A DNA stretch of 64,000 nt from Takakia lepidozioides (taxonomy: Eukaryota > Streptophyta > Takakiopsida > Takakiales > Takakiaceae). The position numbers and the translations under genes are program-made. Below are positions 1 to 11,060 of the stretch, in pieces. The stretch lies in assembly GCA_030704615.1 (NCBI GenBank), contig CM060733.1:58280001-58344000 (forward strand). The letters run 5' to 3'. The notes under the pieces were generated by a model that saw only the letters and a program-made list of their open reading frames with translations, was not told the origin of the DNA and searched no databases. Within the stretch, counting starts at the first letter, position 1; each line of letters starts with the position of its first letter.

Positions 1-584
1 CACCTCTCAATGTTAACCCTAAGATCAGTATCCAACGTTACAACTCATAGCACCTAAACATACATGTCAATAGAATCAAACAGTGTTATGTGAGTATCAT
101 CTATATAACACAGTATATCGTACATATGTCATATGGCTTAGGAGTAGAAGTACAATTGTGATGGATATGGAATGATAACATAATATCGTATATTATAGGA
201 ATGAAGTTATTTTTTTTTTAAGGAATTATTTGAGACAAAAATATATTATAGATTGGAAATTGAAAACTAACATATATACCAAAAAGTTTTTTTAAAAAAT
301 CAAATCTTAGTTTACTAATATTTAGATTGTAATTTATACATCAGAAATTTATCCTTTATTTAGAAGGATAAGATACATGAAAAACTAAAAAACTGATTTA
401 AGGGTTGTCCGAATGATTCATAAGTTAGGTGGAAACAAGTGGCACGTCGTCGCGTAATGGCTCCTCCCCTAGTAGATGAAATATATTGATAGCAAGGAAT
501 ATACTTAGGTAATTTGAAACAAAAAATAAATATGTATTCGTGGGTCCGTCCAAGCAAATATTAGATATGTTATATTGGATATTG
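1..584. other. AT-rich sequence upstream of the retroelement, no gene seen
   Basis: No reading frame here has recognisable homology. No copy of the LTR found at 4062-4682 is visible, so the element that begins near 585 has lost its 5' LTR, gag and protease. Short poly-A and poly-T runs occur between 205 and 300. Confidence 0.6.
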
Positions 585-1400
585 GGCGTGCATATTGCCA
601 GAACATCGACCTTATGATTGTGCAATTGAGTTACAAGAAAGAGCCCAACCACCATGCGGCCCAATCTATAACTTATCCCAGACGGAGTTGGCTGCGTTAC
701 ATGAATACATTGATAAAAATTTGTCGAAGCACTTCATCCGACATTCAAAATCACCCGCGAGGACGTCTATCTTGTTTCTAAAAAAGAATGATGGATCATT
801 ACACATGTGTGTCAACTATCGCGGTCTCAACAAAGTCACAATCAAGAATCATTATCCGTTGCCGCTGATTTCTGGGCTTCTCGACCAGCTGGGACGAGCA
901 AAGATTTTCACCAAAATCGACTTGAGATGAGCTTATAATCTTGTATGGATAAAAGAAGGAGACGAATGGAAAACAGCTTTCCGAACAAGGTATGGACATT
1001 TTGAATACAGTGTTATGCCTTTCGGACTTACAAATGCTCCAGCAATTTTCCAACATATGATGAATGACATCTTTCGAGAATTTTTAGATGACTACAAAGT
1101 CATCTATTTGGACGATATTTTGATATTTTCACAGAATGAAGAAGAACATGGCCGCCATGTACACCTTTTCCTTGATAAATTAAGAGAAAAATGACTAAAT
1201 GTCAAGTTGGAGAAATGTCTTTTCCATCAATCTGAGGTCGAATTTCTGGGCTACATTATTTCCGACAAATGCTTCTTTATGGATCAGAAGAAAATACAAA
1301 CCATCATCGAGTGGATTAAACCAACTTCGGTCTGAGATGTACAATGTTTTCTGGGCTTTGCAAATTTCTATAGAATCTTTATCAATGACTACTCCAAAAT
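585..1400 (+). pseudogene. Reverse transcriptase domain of the chromovirus
   Basis: The translation carries RT landmarks: [20 protein letters not shown] (about 772-831), the [11 protein letters not shown] helix region, [18 protein letters not shown] (about 990-1040) and the catalytic YLDD box (about 1106-1117). Stops at 928-930, 1193-1195 and 1333-1335 interrupt the frame. The last two fit CGA to TGA changes. The frame shifts by one base near 1430, where the RNase H region begins. Confidence 0.9.
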
Positions 1401-1429
1401 TGCTGCACCATTGACACGACTCACAGAGA

Positions 1430-1995
1430 ATGACAAAATTTGTATGGGACGAGAAGGCTGAACAGACATTTGAAAGGTTGAAGCAGACATATACAATGGC
1501 TCCCATACTGGTACATGCAAACCCATCTAAACCATTCTTCTTAGAAGCAGATACATCGGACTTTACACTTGGCGCGGTACTCTCTCAATACGGTACAGAT
1601 GGCCGACTCCACCCTGTTGGTTTTCGTTCTCGCAAATTTTCCGCTGCGGAGATTAATTATGAAATCCATGACAAATAACTTCTAGCGATTATCGATGCTT
1701 TTGAGGAGTGGTTACATCTATTGGAGGGAGCTAAACATCAGGTCACTGTCTATACTGATCACAAAAACCTCGAATATTTTATGAGTGCTCGTGTTTTGAA
1801 TCGACATCAAGCGAGATGGAGTATGTCACTAGCAATGTTTGATTTTGTTATTACCTACCGTCCCGGACATCTTCAAGGAAAACCAGATGCTCTCTCTCGA
1901 CGATCGTATCTTACGCCAAAAGAAGGGGATGCAGCTTTTGACCAACAAAAATCCATCATCCTGAAACCAGCAAATGCTATTCATGTCCACCTGTG
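1430..1995 (+). pseudogene. RNase H domain of the chromovirus
   Basis: [16 protein letters not shown] opens the connection to RNase H. LEADTSDFTLGAVLSQ (about 1550-1595) holds the first catalytic Asp, EINYEIHDK the conserved Glu region, and [13 protein letters not shown] (about 1744-1782) the Asp of the TDH box. [15 protein letters not shown] ends the domain. One stop (1676-1678, where GAA is expected) splits it in two. Confidence 0.88.
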
Positions 1996-2169
1996 ACGAT
2001 GCAGAGATCATAAATGAGATTTAGGAAGCACTGAAGAACAACCATTTTGTTACGACATTACGAAGTCAACTAAATCAACCTCGAGACAACCCACATGTTA
2101 CAAACGACTTCGAATTCAAAGATGACTTACTTTACTTCAAGAGACTTTTTTATGGACCTCCAAGACCTA

Positions 2170-3248
2170 CACGACTTTGAATTCTTCAAACATGTCATGA
2201 TCTTCCGACTGTAGGACATTTCGGCTTCAACAAAACATTGGAGTTAATATCCAGGGATTATTGGTGGCCGCAGATGTGGAAACTCGTGAAAGAAATTATA
2301 AAATCTTGCGACACGTGTGCTAGAGCGAATGGACCACGAGATTGACCTTACGGCCTTATTCAACCATTACCCATTCCCAAGGGTCCATGGTCGTCCGTGT
2401 CTATGGATTTATGACGGACCTTCCAATTTCCAAGACCACCGATTCAATCCTTGTTATTGTAGATCGTTTTACGAAGATGACACATTTCATTCTATGTAAT
2501 AAGACAGTTACCAGCGAGGAAACTGCAAGACTCTTCCTCAATAATATCTACCGCATTCATGGACTATGAAGGACATCGTATCTGATCGAGGACCACATTC
2601 CATATCAAATTTCTAGAGGGGATTATTTCACATATTGGATATTAAGATCAACCTCTCTACAGCTAATCATCCACAGACTGATGGTCAAACCGAACGTGTA
2701 AACCAGACTTTGAAGTAGTATCTTCGCTGTACGATAAATTATCACCAAGATAATTGGACGGACCTTCTGTCATTGGCTGAGTTTGCCTACAACAACACTA
2801 TATATTCTTCGACCAAACAAACTCCATTTTTCTCCAATTATGGTCATCATCCTTGAGCAAACCCTTTCCACATGAAAACTGTTGGAAGCCCTGCTGTAGA
2901 AAACCTTGCTAGTCATCTTGCTACGATTCACAAGGAGCTTACATCCCACCTCGCAGAAGCTCAAAAACAATACAAGGACTATGCAGATCAACGTCGTCAA
3001 CTCCAACCCCAGTTCAAGGTCGGAGATCGTGTGTGGCTTCTTCCACGGGACATACAAACCTCGCAACCATCAAAGAAGTTGGATTATCAATGCCTGGGAC
3101 CATTCAAAATTATTCGACAAATAAATTCGGTCAGTTTTCGGCTTGAACTCCCACGAAGTATGCGCATCCATTCAGTCTTTCATGTTTCACTATTGCAGTT
3201 GTATCATCCATCGAATATTATAGGGAGAGTTTCCGTCCATCTCCACTA
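2170..3248 (+). pseudogene. Integrase domain of the chromovirus
   Basis: A zinc-binding segment with His-His-Cys-Cys spacing lies at about 2190-2320, followed by a degraded DDE core (the STANHPQTDGQTERV-type stretch is recognisable near 2655-2700). The C-terminal part 2872-3248 reads cleanly and includes FKVGDRVWLLPRDIQT and LDYQCLGPFKI, the usual integrase GPY/F module. Several TGA/TAG stops occur where Arg or Gln codons are expected. Confidence 0.85.
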
Positions 3249-3261
3249 ATCGAAGTCAATC

Positions 3262-3400
3262 ATGAAATTGAGTATGAAGTCGACGAAGTCCTAGACTCTC
3301 GCATCAAGTATAAACGTCTTGAATATTTCGTACATTGAAAAAGCTACGACATCAGCGAACGAACGTGGGAACCTTCATCCAACCTCGTCAATGCCTCTGA
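3262..3400 (+). pseudogene. Chromodomain at the integrase C terminus
   Basis: The frame reads YEVDEVLDSRIK, then LEYFVH, a TGA stop, then KSYDISERTWEPSSNL. This is the chromodomain pattern (E-x-I-L-D-x-R, Y-L-V-K-W-x-G-Y, T-W-E-P) with the conserved Trp codon changed to TGA. Chromodomains target integration to modified histones in chromoviruses. Its presence places the element in the chromovirus lineage of Ty3/gypsy. Confidence 0.88.
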
Positions 3401-3420
3401 CAAAGTCCAAGAGTTTCATC

Positions 3421-4047
3421 AACGATATCCAGCTAAGCCCCAAGCTACACGTCAATGGGACGTCACAACGATGATGTCAGTCAAGCTAGCTTAAAGGAGA
3501 AGACTCCATATTCAATGTACCTGATACACGTTAAGGAGGGAGGAGCACCACACATCAGTATATATAGCTACACTTCCAGCACTCTTGCATCTTGTATTGA
3601 CAGCATGAAGTCACAAGAACCAGATACATTGGAGTTGTCGCTTACCCAACTATCAGATCAGCCGTTCCGACTCTCATGACCTTCAACATCACGCCGACGC
3701 TCTCGAGACGATGGGCCACCAATGCGACGCGTACTTCCTCGTCTGGACCCCGTACTACGGCAAGTGGAGCATACTCAAAGTCTGATAATTCTGTTGGAGG
3801 TTGAGGCTTCGGATCCAGAGGGCAACGAAATCATGTTTGAAGGCAGCTTCGAAAATCAGAATGCTCAAATTACTACGTGGTCCCAAGTTCAAGGTGTTGG
3901 ACACTATCTACGGTTACAGGGACCTATAAATCATTTGAGTCAAGAACGAAGAGCCGAATACTTGGCAAGTACCATTCGTCGGATTTTGGATTTTCTCCAA
4001 CTCTAAGCAAGTCCAAGATTTTACCGCTCCTCGAGGAACTCGGCGCT
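3421..4047 (+). other. Region between chromodomain and 3' LTR with partly open frames
   Basis: Frames of 74 codons (3455-3679) and 94 codons (3722-4006) follow the chromodomain, with Gln- and Arg-rich composition and no recognised domain. RRAEYLASTIRRILDFLQL ends the second. They could be a lineage-specific C-terminal extension of pol or chance frames in a 3' untranslated region. Confidence 0.45.
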
Positions 4048-4058
4048 AGAGGAGGGGG
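4048..4058 (+). promoter_or_regulatory. Polypurine tract (plus-strand primer)
   Basis: AGAGGAGGGGG lies three bases upstream of the TGTCACGG start of the LTR, the expected place for the polypurine tract that primes plus-strand synthesis in LTR retroelements. Confidence 0.8.
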
Positions 4059-4061
4059 TGA

Positions 4062-4682
4062 TGTCACGGACATAGACCAGAGGAACTTACCAGGAATAAA
4101 TACAAGAAGTGATTGAGTTACCATATTACCGAAAATTACCATGACTTATCATGATTTACCATGATTTATCATTACTTACCAAGTTATCGAGAGTTTACCA
4201 AATTACCAAGAGTAACTTGGGAAACTACTCAGGAAGCTTTCCTTTGGAGGAAACTTCTCCATCAAGATACCTCCTTTGTTTAAGGAAGCTTCTCTATCAA
4301 GAAACTTTTGTTTAATCTTGGAAACTTCTCCAGCAAGAAACCTCCATAGAGGAAGCTTCTTGGGGAAGCTTCTTAGTAGCCAGTATATATAGGAGGCGAG
4401 ACTGGACACTCTTCAGTCTCGCCAACACAAGTTCAAGCTACTCTTGTTCCAAGTCCAATACTCCGGTCCAGCTTCCAGTATCTGGTATTCCAGTCCAGTT
4501 TCCAGCATTCCAGTATCTGAGTCGAGTTCCAGTATTTTGTACTCTTGTCCATTGTTATAAAGATCATCTTGATTCATGTTCACCTACCATGCATTCGGCC
4601 ACGCCGACCTTGACTTCTTGTCTAGTATTGTACCTCTAGTCTGATCTCTTGTTTGTGTTCTGTCATGTTCTCGTCATTGACA
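4062..4682 (+). repeat. 3' LTR of the chromovirus
   Basis: The repeat starts TGTCACGG immediately after the polypurine tract and most plausibly ends at TTGACA (4677-4682), giving TGTCA...TGACA termini and about 621 bp. It contains a TATA-like box (4384-4391) and several degenerate GGAAGCTTC/GAAACTTCTCC repeats between 4225 and 4370. No second copy is in the window, so the exact right edge is inferred from the termini only. Confidence 0.78.
4384..4391 (+). promoter_or_regulatory. TATA-like box in the LTR
   Basis: AGTATATATAGG sits about 320 bp into the LTR, a plausible U3 promoter. A transcription start would be expected some 25-35 bp downstream, near 4415. Confidence 0.55.
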
Positions 4683-4689
4683 GATACAT

Positions 4690-6174
4690 AAAAAAAAATG
4701 AACCTTATCAGGTTTATTTTGTCTATCATATACTCTACTCATCAAATTGTGGAAAAATTCACCATAAATCATGAGAGATTTTAGTGTTTTAGTGAGAGGG
4801 TTTTTTTTTTAGATTTTGTAAAGTATAGAATTTGAGCTTTGACCAAATTATTTAGGTGATGGGTGGATTTTTCCTGCTCCCGTCTCTCACATAGAAATGT
4901 GGTATGTTGTCATAGTTAATTACTGTGGAAATTTCAAATCAAATAACCTTTATTTTTATTAGGGTCATTTGTATGTGTATGAGTTGAGGGCAAAATGTCC
5001 TCCATAGCTTATAATTCAAAGTGAGCCCTCACAAGAAATCCACTCATTGATAAAAAGATGTTTTTCTCAATCGCTATGGCGAGGGTGTGACATGTAATAC
5101 AATAGTGAGCCTGGAAAAAAAAAAACTAGATCCAATGGTACAATCTACAAATGTGGGCCCCTGAGTGGGCCAAGTTACTTTCCTGCCCATATGCATGCAA
5201 ATTACCTACTCCGGTAGAGGTTTCCGACGACTGTTGAAGGGTCACGTAGACTTTCAACCTCCATGGCGGGTGGATAGGGTGTGTAGTCCACCGCCGACAT
5301 GCATATGACAATTTGACAGCTAAACGTGTGCCAATTATATCTCGCCACGTAGATGGTCAACTCTGCGTGGCCCATCCCCATGCTCCAATATTATGACCCC
5401 TGTGTTTTCTTGGAAAATTACAGGTCAGAGAATTTATTGGAATGTACTGTTTTCAATCAGAGAAGGTGGGCCATATTGTCATAATATAAATTGTAGTTGA
5501 AACCATTGAAAAATATTAAGATCTGCGAAAAGTACAGAAGAAAATCTACTTCCTCAAAACCTGAATCGGGTCTCTTGGGCCCTTAAGGGTTAAAATTTCA
5601 ATATTAATGAAATAATGATCAAATATACAATTTGATAAGAGGTTTTTTTACAAAAGAAGATCATATTCTTTAGATGTTTTGTTGTGAACAATATATAAAA
5701 AATGAACTAATGCAAAAATTTAATGATTTCAATGTAAAGTAATTCAATATAATGAATTATAAAAATTGATGAAATCAATCACTTCATATACAATGGAAGT
5801 ATTTTTTATTATTTCAAATATAAATTTGATATTAATATCATTTATATATATTATACAGAGATATATATGGATATATATATATATTTAACATCTACTCTTC
5901 AAAAATAATAAAAATGTAATTATTTATTTTAATTATAAATTTCTTTATTTTATATTTTGTTTTATTTATTATTATTTATTTTATATTATCATTTCAAATG
6001 TACATTTATCTTGAATAAATAAACCTTGAGAATTTTACCGTGAGATTTATATTGAATAATAAGCTTGAACAATTTTTTTTAAATAAATATAAGAGGTTTC
6101 AGTAGGATAAATCATAATATTTTATGAATTTTATTTTTTTGATAATTTTAATATGTATACAATGGATATAATCA
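4690..6174. other. Intergenic, increasingly AT-rich, no gene seen
   Basis: No homologous reading frame. The interval 5640-6170 is strongly AT-rich with (AT)n runs near 5860-5885, and is short on open frames in either direction. Confidence 0.6.
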
Positions 6175-6285
6175 GATAATAATAAATTATCAAACAACAA
6201 AATAAGTGATCCGTGATTATGACCATGTCTAATCATTCTCAAACGTGAGATCACTTATTTTGTTGTTTGATAATTTATCATTATC
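6175..6285. repeat. Near-perfect inverted repeat (hairpin), arms about 37 bp
   Basis: The left arm 6175-6211 and right arm 6249-6285 are reverse complements at about 36 of 37 positions, around a 37-bp loop. The arms share AAACAACAAAATAAGTGATC and its complement. Possible readings are a short foldback transposon, a small-RNA precursor or an aborted MITE. No target duplication was identified. Confidence 0.85.
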
Positions 6286-6589
6286 ACGTTATTTTGTGTG
6301 AAACGTTTTCAATCATTCTCACTTCACAGACCCCCTTCCCCTTTCATATTTATGTACACTGCCAAGTGCAGAAGCTCATGAATTCAATGCTTAAATAGAT
6401 CGAACAAGACAAAGATACTCAACTATCTCAATTTCTTAAAAATAATACTTGTTGACTATGTAATATATGTCAAAGATAATCGATAGTCTCACGTACACCC
6501 CTTCAAATCTGTGAAAAAAAAACAGACAGATAAAAACTCAAACAAACATAAACAACTTTTTGAAAATACCTCGTGTACCGAAAAATCTC

Positions 6590-7078
6590 ATTCCCGAATC
6601 TCTATCCATTGATACTCCTTCAGATAAGCCTGGTCGTCCTACAGATGGAAAGAAGAGAAAGCAATATGCTATGAAGCAAAATTTCATAAAAACCAATATG
6701 AAGATCTAATCAGATGTAGATAAGAGAAAGAGGGTGTATGAGAACAAAGCTCGTTCTAGGTTCAAGTTGAAAGCGGAGCGAATGTGAGAAATTGCACATG
6801 ACGGTTTTATAGACATAAAGAGCAAGTAGAAATGAACACCGTTGTTGGCAACTTGGTTCGAAACAGATATGTATGAGCACTTTGACATTCGCAAATGGGG
6901 AAGATGTGATTTATCTCTCAAGACCTTCGATGATGTTGTGGGTGCCAATGCGACCAGTAAAGTGATCAGGAAAAAATTTGCACAATACAAACCAATTTGG
7001 AGTTACAAATATGATTGCAATATTCAAAATATTGGACAAGATATATTTATTCATCTCATTTTTTTTTGTACCGTTTGA
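6590..7078 (+). pseudogene. Degraded coding-like stretch, unknown
   Basis: The plus strand shows a Lys/Arg-rich stretch (PGRPTDGKKRKQ near 6630-6662) broken by stops, then a 78-codon frame (6842-7078) reading LATWFETDMYEHFDIRKWGR and later VIRKKFAQYKPIWSYKYD. No domain is recognised. The last segment resembles a minus-strand peptide encoded at about 7400-7476, so this may be a transposon protein present as inverted, diverged copies. Confidence 0.3.
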
Positions 7079-7089
7079 TCGTTAAGTAC

Positions 7090-7476
7090 ACGCTTTGGCA
7101 CGAATAGGATCTACGAATCTGTACTTCTCCATCTGTGTATCGACAAACTCCTTGACAAACTCCGTCTTCGTCCATGTTAACTCCTCCGATATGTAGTCAT
7201 AAGGGTTTGTTGGAAATTGAAAGATTTGTTGAGAACACATCTACAATACAAATAAATCATTTATTTTATACAATCAATAGCAAAGATGGAATAGTACTTT
7301 AGTTTATAATTTTCTTGCTCATTATATGTTAGCAAGACAGATATCACATCTTTTTGCAATTTGCGGCGAGACACCTCCCAGTAATTCTTGTCATCTGTAC
7401 ACACTATTTTCAATCGTGTCAAATCATGTTTGTAACCTCTAACAAGTTTGTAATATGCAAGTTTTTTTCTGACCAT
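7090..7476 (-). pseudogene. Possible two-exon minus-strand fragment, unknown
   Basis: A 71-codon frame (7476-7261) reads MVRKKLAYYKLVRGYKHD. On the same strand, after a TTGTAG acceptor-like site near 7240, the sequence reads FPTNPYDYISEELTWTKTEF to about 7090. The pieces could be exons of one small gene or transposon remnant. No family is recognised. The first piece resembles the plus-strand peptide at 6950-7010. Confidence 0.25.
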
Positions 7477-7576
7477 TTTACCATTGTGATTAGACCATTC
7501 ACTTATAGGTGTGATAGAGTTGTTTTATTGCGACCAAAATGCCACATCACACATTGGGGGGTATTGTAGATCTAGA

Positions 7577-8195
7577 TCATGGTTTTGAAATATTATCATC
7601 TATAGTGTCGTGGCATTTGGAAGAGCCTGCGACATTGTTGACCTTGACCATACGAAATGACAAAAAGTTCATAAGCTTGTCCATACTACACATTCTAGTG
7701 AAGTGAACATCTTCAAATATCCATGTTCCTCTTGGATTTGGAACAAAGCGTAAACTGCTCATATTTCGAAAGTTTTTGCTACGACGGAAGACAAGAAGAA
7801 GGTGATGTTGTTCATCCGAATACCATCCGTTGATTCTCGAAGACACACTCTGTTCAAGACACACTCTGTTCTTCAATCTATGAACAACGAAAGATTCGAA
7901 GATGTTATTTGGTCTAAACAAAAGCTGATGACAGCTTCATCGGATTATTGGTCACCGCCACAGCAAGATTAGGGCCTAGCCCTTGCCTCAAAATTACCGT
8001 GCAACATCTCAGCTCAAAAAGACAAATCAGAAGAAGGCAAGAATGAACTCCTGACCCCAAATCGTTAACATGGACATTCCAATACTTAAATTTGGCATCA
8101 GAAATCCAAGTAGAATCCAAAAGAAACACTTGAAGCTCTTGAGCATCGACTTGTAAATTTCGCAAAGATGTCGGAATTTTACAATGGTGTCGCAA
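7577..8195 (-). pseudogene. Two adjacent minus-strand frames, unknown
   Basis: Frames of 93 codons (8195-7914) and 114 codons (7921-7577) lie end to end on the minus strand and overlap by a few bases. Sequence such as LRNLQVDAQELQVFLLD and RFVPNPRGTWIFEDVHF looks protein-like but matches no domain I know. They may be parts of one broken gene. Confidence 0.25.
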
Positions 8196-8268
8196 CGTTG
8201 AGGCATTCGTGTTTTTGTTCTATGAACAACAGTCTCCCATCCAGGACAACAATTTTTAACCCATGTCA

Positions 8269-8490
8269 TGAATTCATGACAACAATCATGCAACCGCAAA
8301 TAATATTAGACGACTGCCATGAATTCATGCAACAATCATGCAACCGCCAATATTGGTAGTCGCACACATTTTTAAGAAAATGAATTGTTCAATTTCTAAA
8401 ACAAATGCGTTCGACTGCCAATATGGACGATCACGCGTATTTAAAAAAATTGAAAAAATATACAAGTACCAATATTGACGGTCGTACGTA
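8269..8490. repeat. Small cluster of degenerate CCAATATTGG palindromes
   Basis: About four units (near 8287-8315, 8337-8368, 8404-8440, 8462-8490) resemble the palindrome consensus GACCGCCAATATTGGCGGTC found at 34.1-35.5 kb. A direct duplication of CATGAATTCATG...CAATCATGCAACCGC also occurs (8269-8300 and 8317-8350). The clusters are probably subterminal or internal repeats of the same transposon family. Confidence 0.65.
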
Positions 8491-8920
8491 TTAAGTGAAT
8501 ATCATAAATATGAATCATATGATCATATATTGATGATAAAATTAATATATTGATGCATATTTGATAAATATCGTATATCAATATAGTGATGTGAAATTCA
8601 CTTAAGTGTAATGTCACTATATTTGTCTTAATGGTAAAAATACTTATATGTTTTTAGTATAAAATTTAATTTAATTAAAAAATTAGTTTGGTTATCAATA
8701 TATGTATTTTCAAATAATTTTTTAATATTTATGGTGTAAATAATGATTTAACCCCTAAACATTGAGTGACATTTAAAAGTTTTTTCAAAATTGGTACTCA
8801 TGTAGTAATAAAAGTCATGTAATTTAACAAAAAATAAAATCTGAAAAAATCAGCTAGATACAATCTGCCCATCTCACGCCACGTAAGACAAGCTCATTTT
8901 CAAGCTAATCAGATAACATC
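8491..8920. other. AT-rich intergenic, no gene seen
   Basis: Low-complexity AT-rich sequence without a supported reading frame. Confidence 0.6.
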
Positions 8921-9189
8921 TAAGAGCATCTCCATTAGGGTACACCAAGAGCCACACCAATGGTAACTTGTCATACCGGTGCTCGACAGTGTCCTTCGGC
9001 GACCCCAACCCACGACTCCATATGATATATATTAAGCAGGCCTCGACAAAAATCATCGTTCTGCCCTCCACTTATGATAGAGGGAGCCAGAGCATGGCCA
9101 GTAAGTACCGTCGGTGACGTTTGGGCAGCTTGACAAAAGAATCTATGGCGTCAGCTGCAGCTCCAGAAACCTGTTCAACTGCACCGAGA

Positions 9190-10003
9190 GGGAAGAAGGG
9201 AAAGAAATTTGGGGTCGATGAAGAACGACAACTTTGGTGCTCTTTTCTAGGATCCAGTGCTAGGGAATAGACAAAAAACACAACATTATGGTATATGGTA
9301 CAATGGTACTACAACAACAATTCACTTGCTTGTGGTGTGGAGAGACCGGTCAGGTCGTTGGAAATCAAGTGGGGAATTATCAAACTCGACGTCGCAGAAT
9401 TCGTGGATTACTACCAAGCTGTTGTCGCTTTGTGTAAATCTGGAACATACTGAAGACACCTTAGATATAGCTCTTAAATTATACAAGTCGAAGCACCCAA
9501 GAGCCTATAGCTTCACCTTCATACAATATTGTTGGCTGGTTTTGAAGGATGTGCCTCGTTGGGCTGATACGCGAAAGGTGGTCAAGAAAACACCACCCAT
9601 AAAGTGTAAAACTTGTAGTGCTACTGCTGACCTTGACACGGGTGAGGTGAAAATTCTAGATGCATATAATTTCAACTCTATCATTGCACCAAAGATGCCA
9701 CATGGATCAAAATCTGCCAAAGAGTTTAAAAAAATACAGAACTCAAAGGAGCATGCAATGATGGCTCAGACAATGGCAACTGCAGACATGACAGCTGCAA
9801 CTCTGAAAAAGGCTATTATCCTAGAAGACTAAAGCACCATAACACTTTTCACAATGCCGGAGGAACAGCTGGTCATGTCTGAAGAAACCAAAGAATACTT
9901 CAAATTGCGCAGATCTAATAAGCTCCAAAAGTTGAAAGCTCGGCTCATGATCAGACACAAGAGACAAACATTACAGTCTAGAGAGCATAGATTTCAAAGA
10001 TAG
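9190..10003 (+). pseudogene. Harbinger ORF1 (Myb/SANT-like DNA-binding protein), frameshifted
   Basis: Plant PIF/Harbinger elements encode, besides the transposase, a Myb/SANT-like partner that aids DNA binding. Here the N-terminal part reads KKFGVDEERQLWCSFLGSSA (about 9203-9262) and RPVRSLEIKWGIIKLDVAEF (about 9345-9405). Translation then continues in another frame with EDTLDIALKLYKSKHPRAYS (about 9454-9513), FIQYCWLVLKDVPRW, and a charged tail ending near 10003. A stop in the first part, a frameshift near 9430 and a TAA at 9830-9832 inactivate it. The order and wording match the ORF1 family, often annotated NAM-associated or GST-T3-like. Confidence 0.72.
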
Positions 10004-10233
10004 AAGATAGTTCAGGAAGATATCGGAACGAATTAGACCATTTCATGAAGTTGACCATTCAAGGCAACTTGACCATGCTTTACAAGATGACCACTTGTAT
10101 CTTGTTAACTCTATCAATTCAAGTGTGTGATATGTCTTTCGAAAGATAGCTTGTTTAACTCATGATTGCAATTTTTATTAAGCTGTTTGATCCCAAAACT
10201 TGACCTCATTCCCTTCAACTTGTTTGAGCTTAC

Positions 10234-11060
10234 TGAAATTTTGGTCTCTTGTTTTTTGTGATTTCCATTCATGATACTGTATGATATATCCTTAGAAATA
10301 TGTCTTGATTATCTACTTTTTTTTCAAGTTTCATTACAATCTAGTTGACAGCAATGTGGTAGGTCCCAAAATTTGACCTCATTCCATTTCATCTTGTTTG
10401 TTTGTGGCAATTTGAGCTTGCTTGACATTTTGGTCTCTTGGTTTTTGTGATCTCAACTCATGGTAGTGTATGATATGTCATTGGAAAGGTGTTTTGATTA
10501 TCCAACTTTTTTTTTAAGTTGCATTGCAATCCAAGTTGATATCAATCTGGTAGGTCCCAAAATTTGACCCTGAAAAATTTCATCTTGTTTATTTTATCAA
10601 ATAGCATATTGGAAAACACCCTTGTGAGCATGTATGCCAGATGCAGGAGCATGAAGGATTCGATTTTATAATTTATTAAATATTTATTTAATTTAAGATG
10701 ACTAATTTAGATATTAAATTATATTAAATTAATATTTTGTGGCAGTTTGACCTCACTTGACATTTTGGTCTCTTGGTTTTATTGATCTCAACTCATGGTA
10801 ATGTATTATATGTCATTGAAAATGTGTCTTGATTATATAACTTTATTTTCAAGTTGCATTGCAATCCAAATTAATGATGTCAATCTGGTATGTTCCAAAA
10901 TATGATCCCAGGGATTTCATCTTGTCTTGCTTGACATTTTGGTTTTTGTGCTTTCAACTCATGGTAGTATATGATATGTCATTGAAAATGTGACTTGATT
11001 ATCTAACTCCATAGCAATCCAAGTTGATGTCAATCTGATAGGTCTCAAATCTGACCCCAA
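10234..11060. repeat. Degenerate tandem repeat, about 175-190 bp unit
   Basis: The phrase GACATTTTGGTCTCTTG, or a close variant, recurs at about 10234, 10422, 10758 and 10931. Each is followed by TCATGGTAGTGTATGATATG, by GATTATC...CAAGTTGCATTGCAATCC, and by CAATCTGGTAGGTCCCAAA. Spacing is about 188, 336 and 173 bp. The long interval contains an AT-rich stretch (10585-10735) that may be an insertion. Confidence 0.8.

Larger units (their letters stand above)
585..3420 (+). mobile_element. Ty3/gypsy chromovirus pol, 5'-truncated and decayed
   Basis: This is the polymerase half of an LTR retrotransposon. In order it shows reverse transcriptase (from [13 protein letters not shown] at about 592, through the [11 protein letters not shown] catalytic box near 1100-1130), RNase H (1430-1990), integrase with an HHCC-type finger (CHDLPTVGHFG to CDTCAR, about 2190-2320) and a C-terminal chromodomain (3262-3400). 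The RNase H and tether wording ([25 protein letters not shown]) is of the fungal/Tcn1-like kind. Gag, protease and the 5' LTR are absent. At least eight in-frame stops and several frameshifts make it inactive. The 3' LTR follows at 4062, so orientation is certain. Assignment to the Tcn1-like clade is inference from motif style. Confidence 0.93.

Noticed and set aside
585-3400. Fungal origin of the window because of the fungal-like chromovirus and RIP-like mutations
   Set aside because: The squalene synthase intron structure, PPR, OSB, copia and Harbinger sequences are of plant type, and methylation decay explains the transitions.
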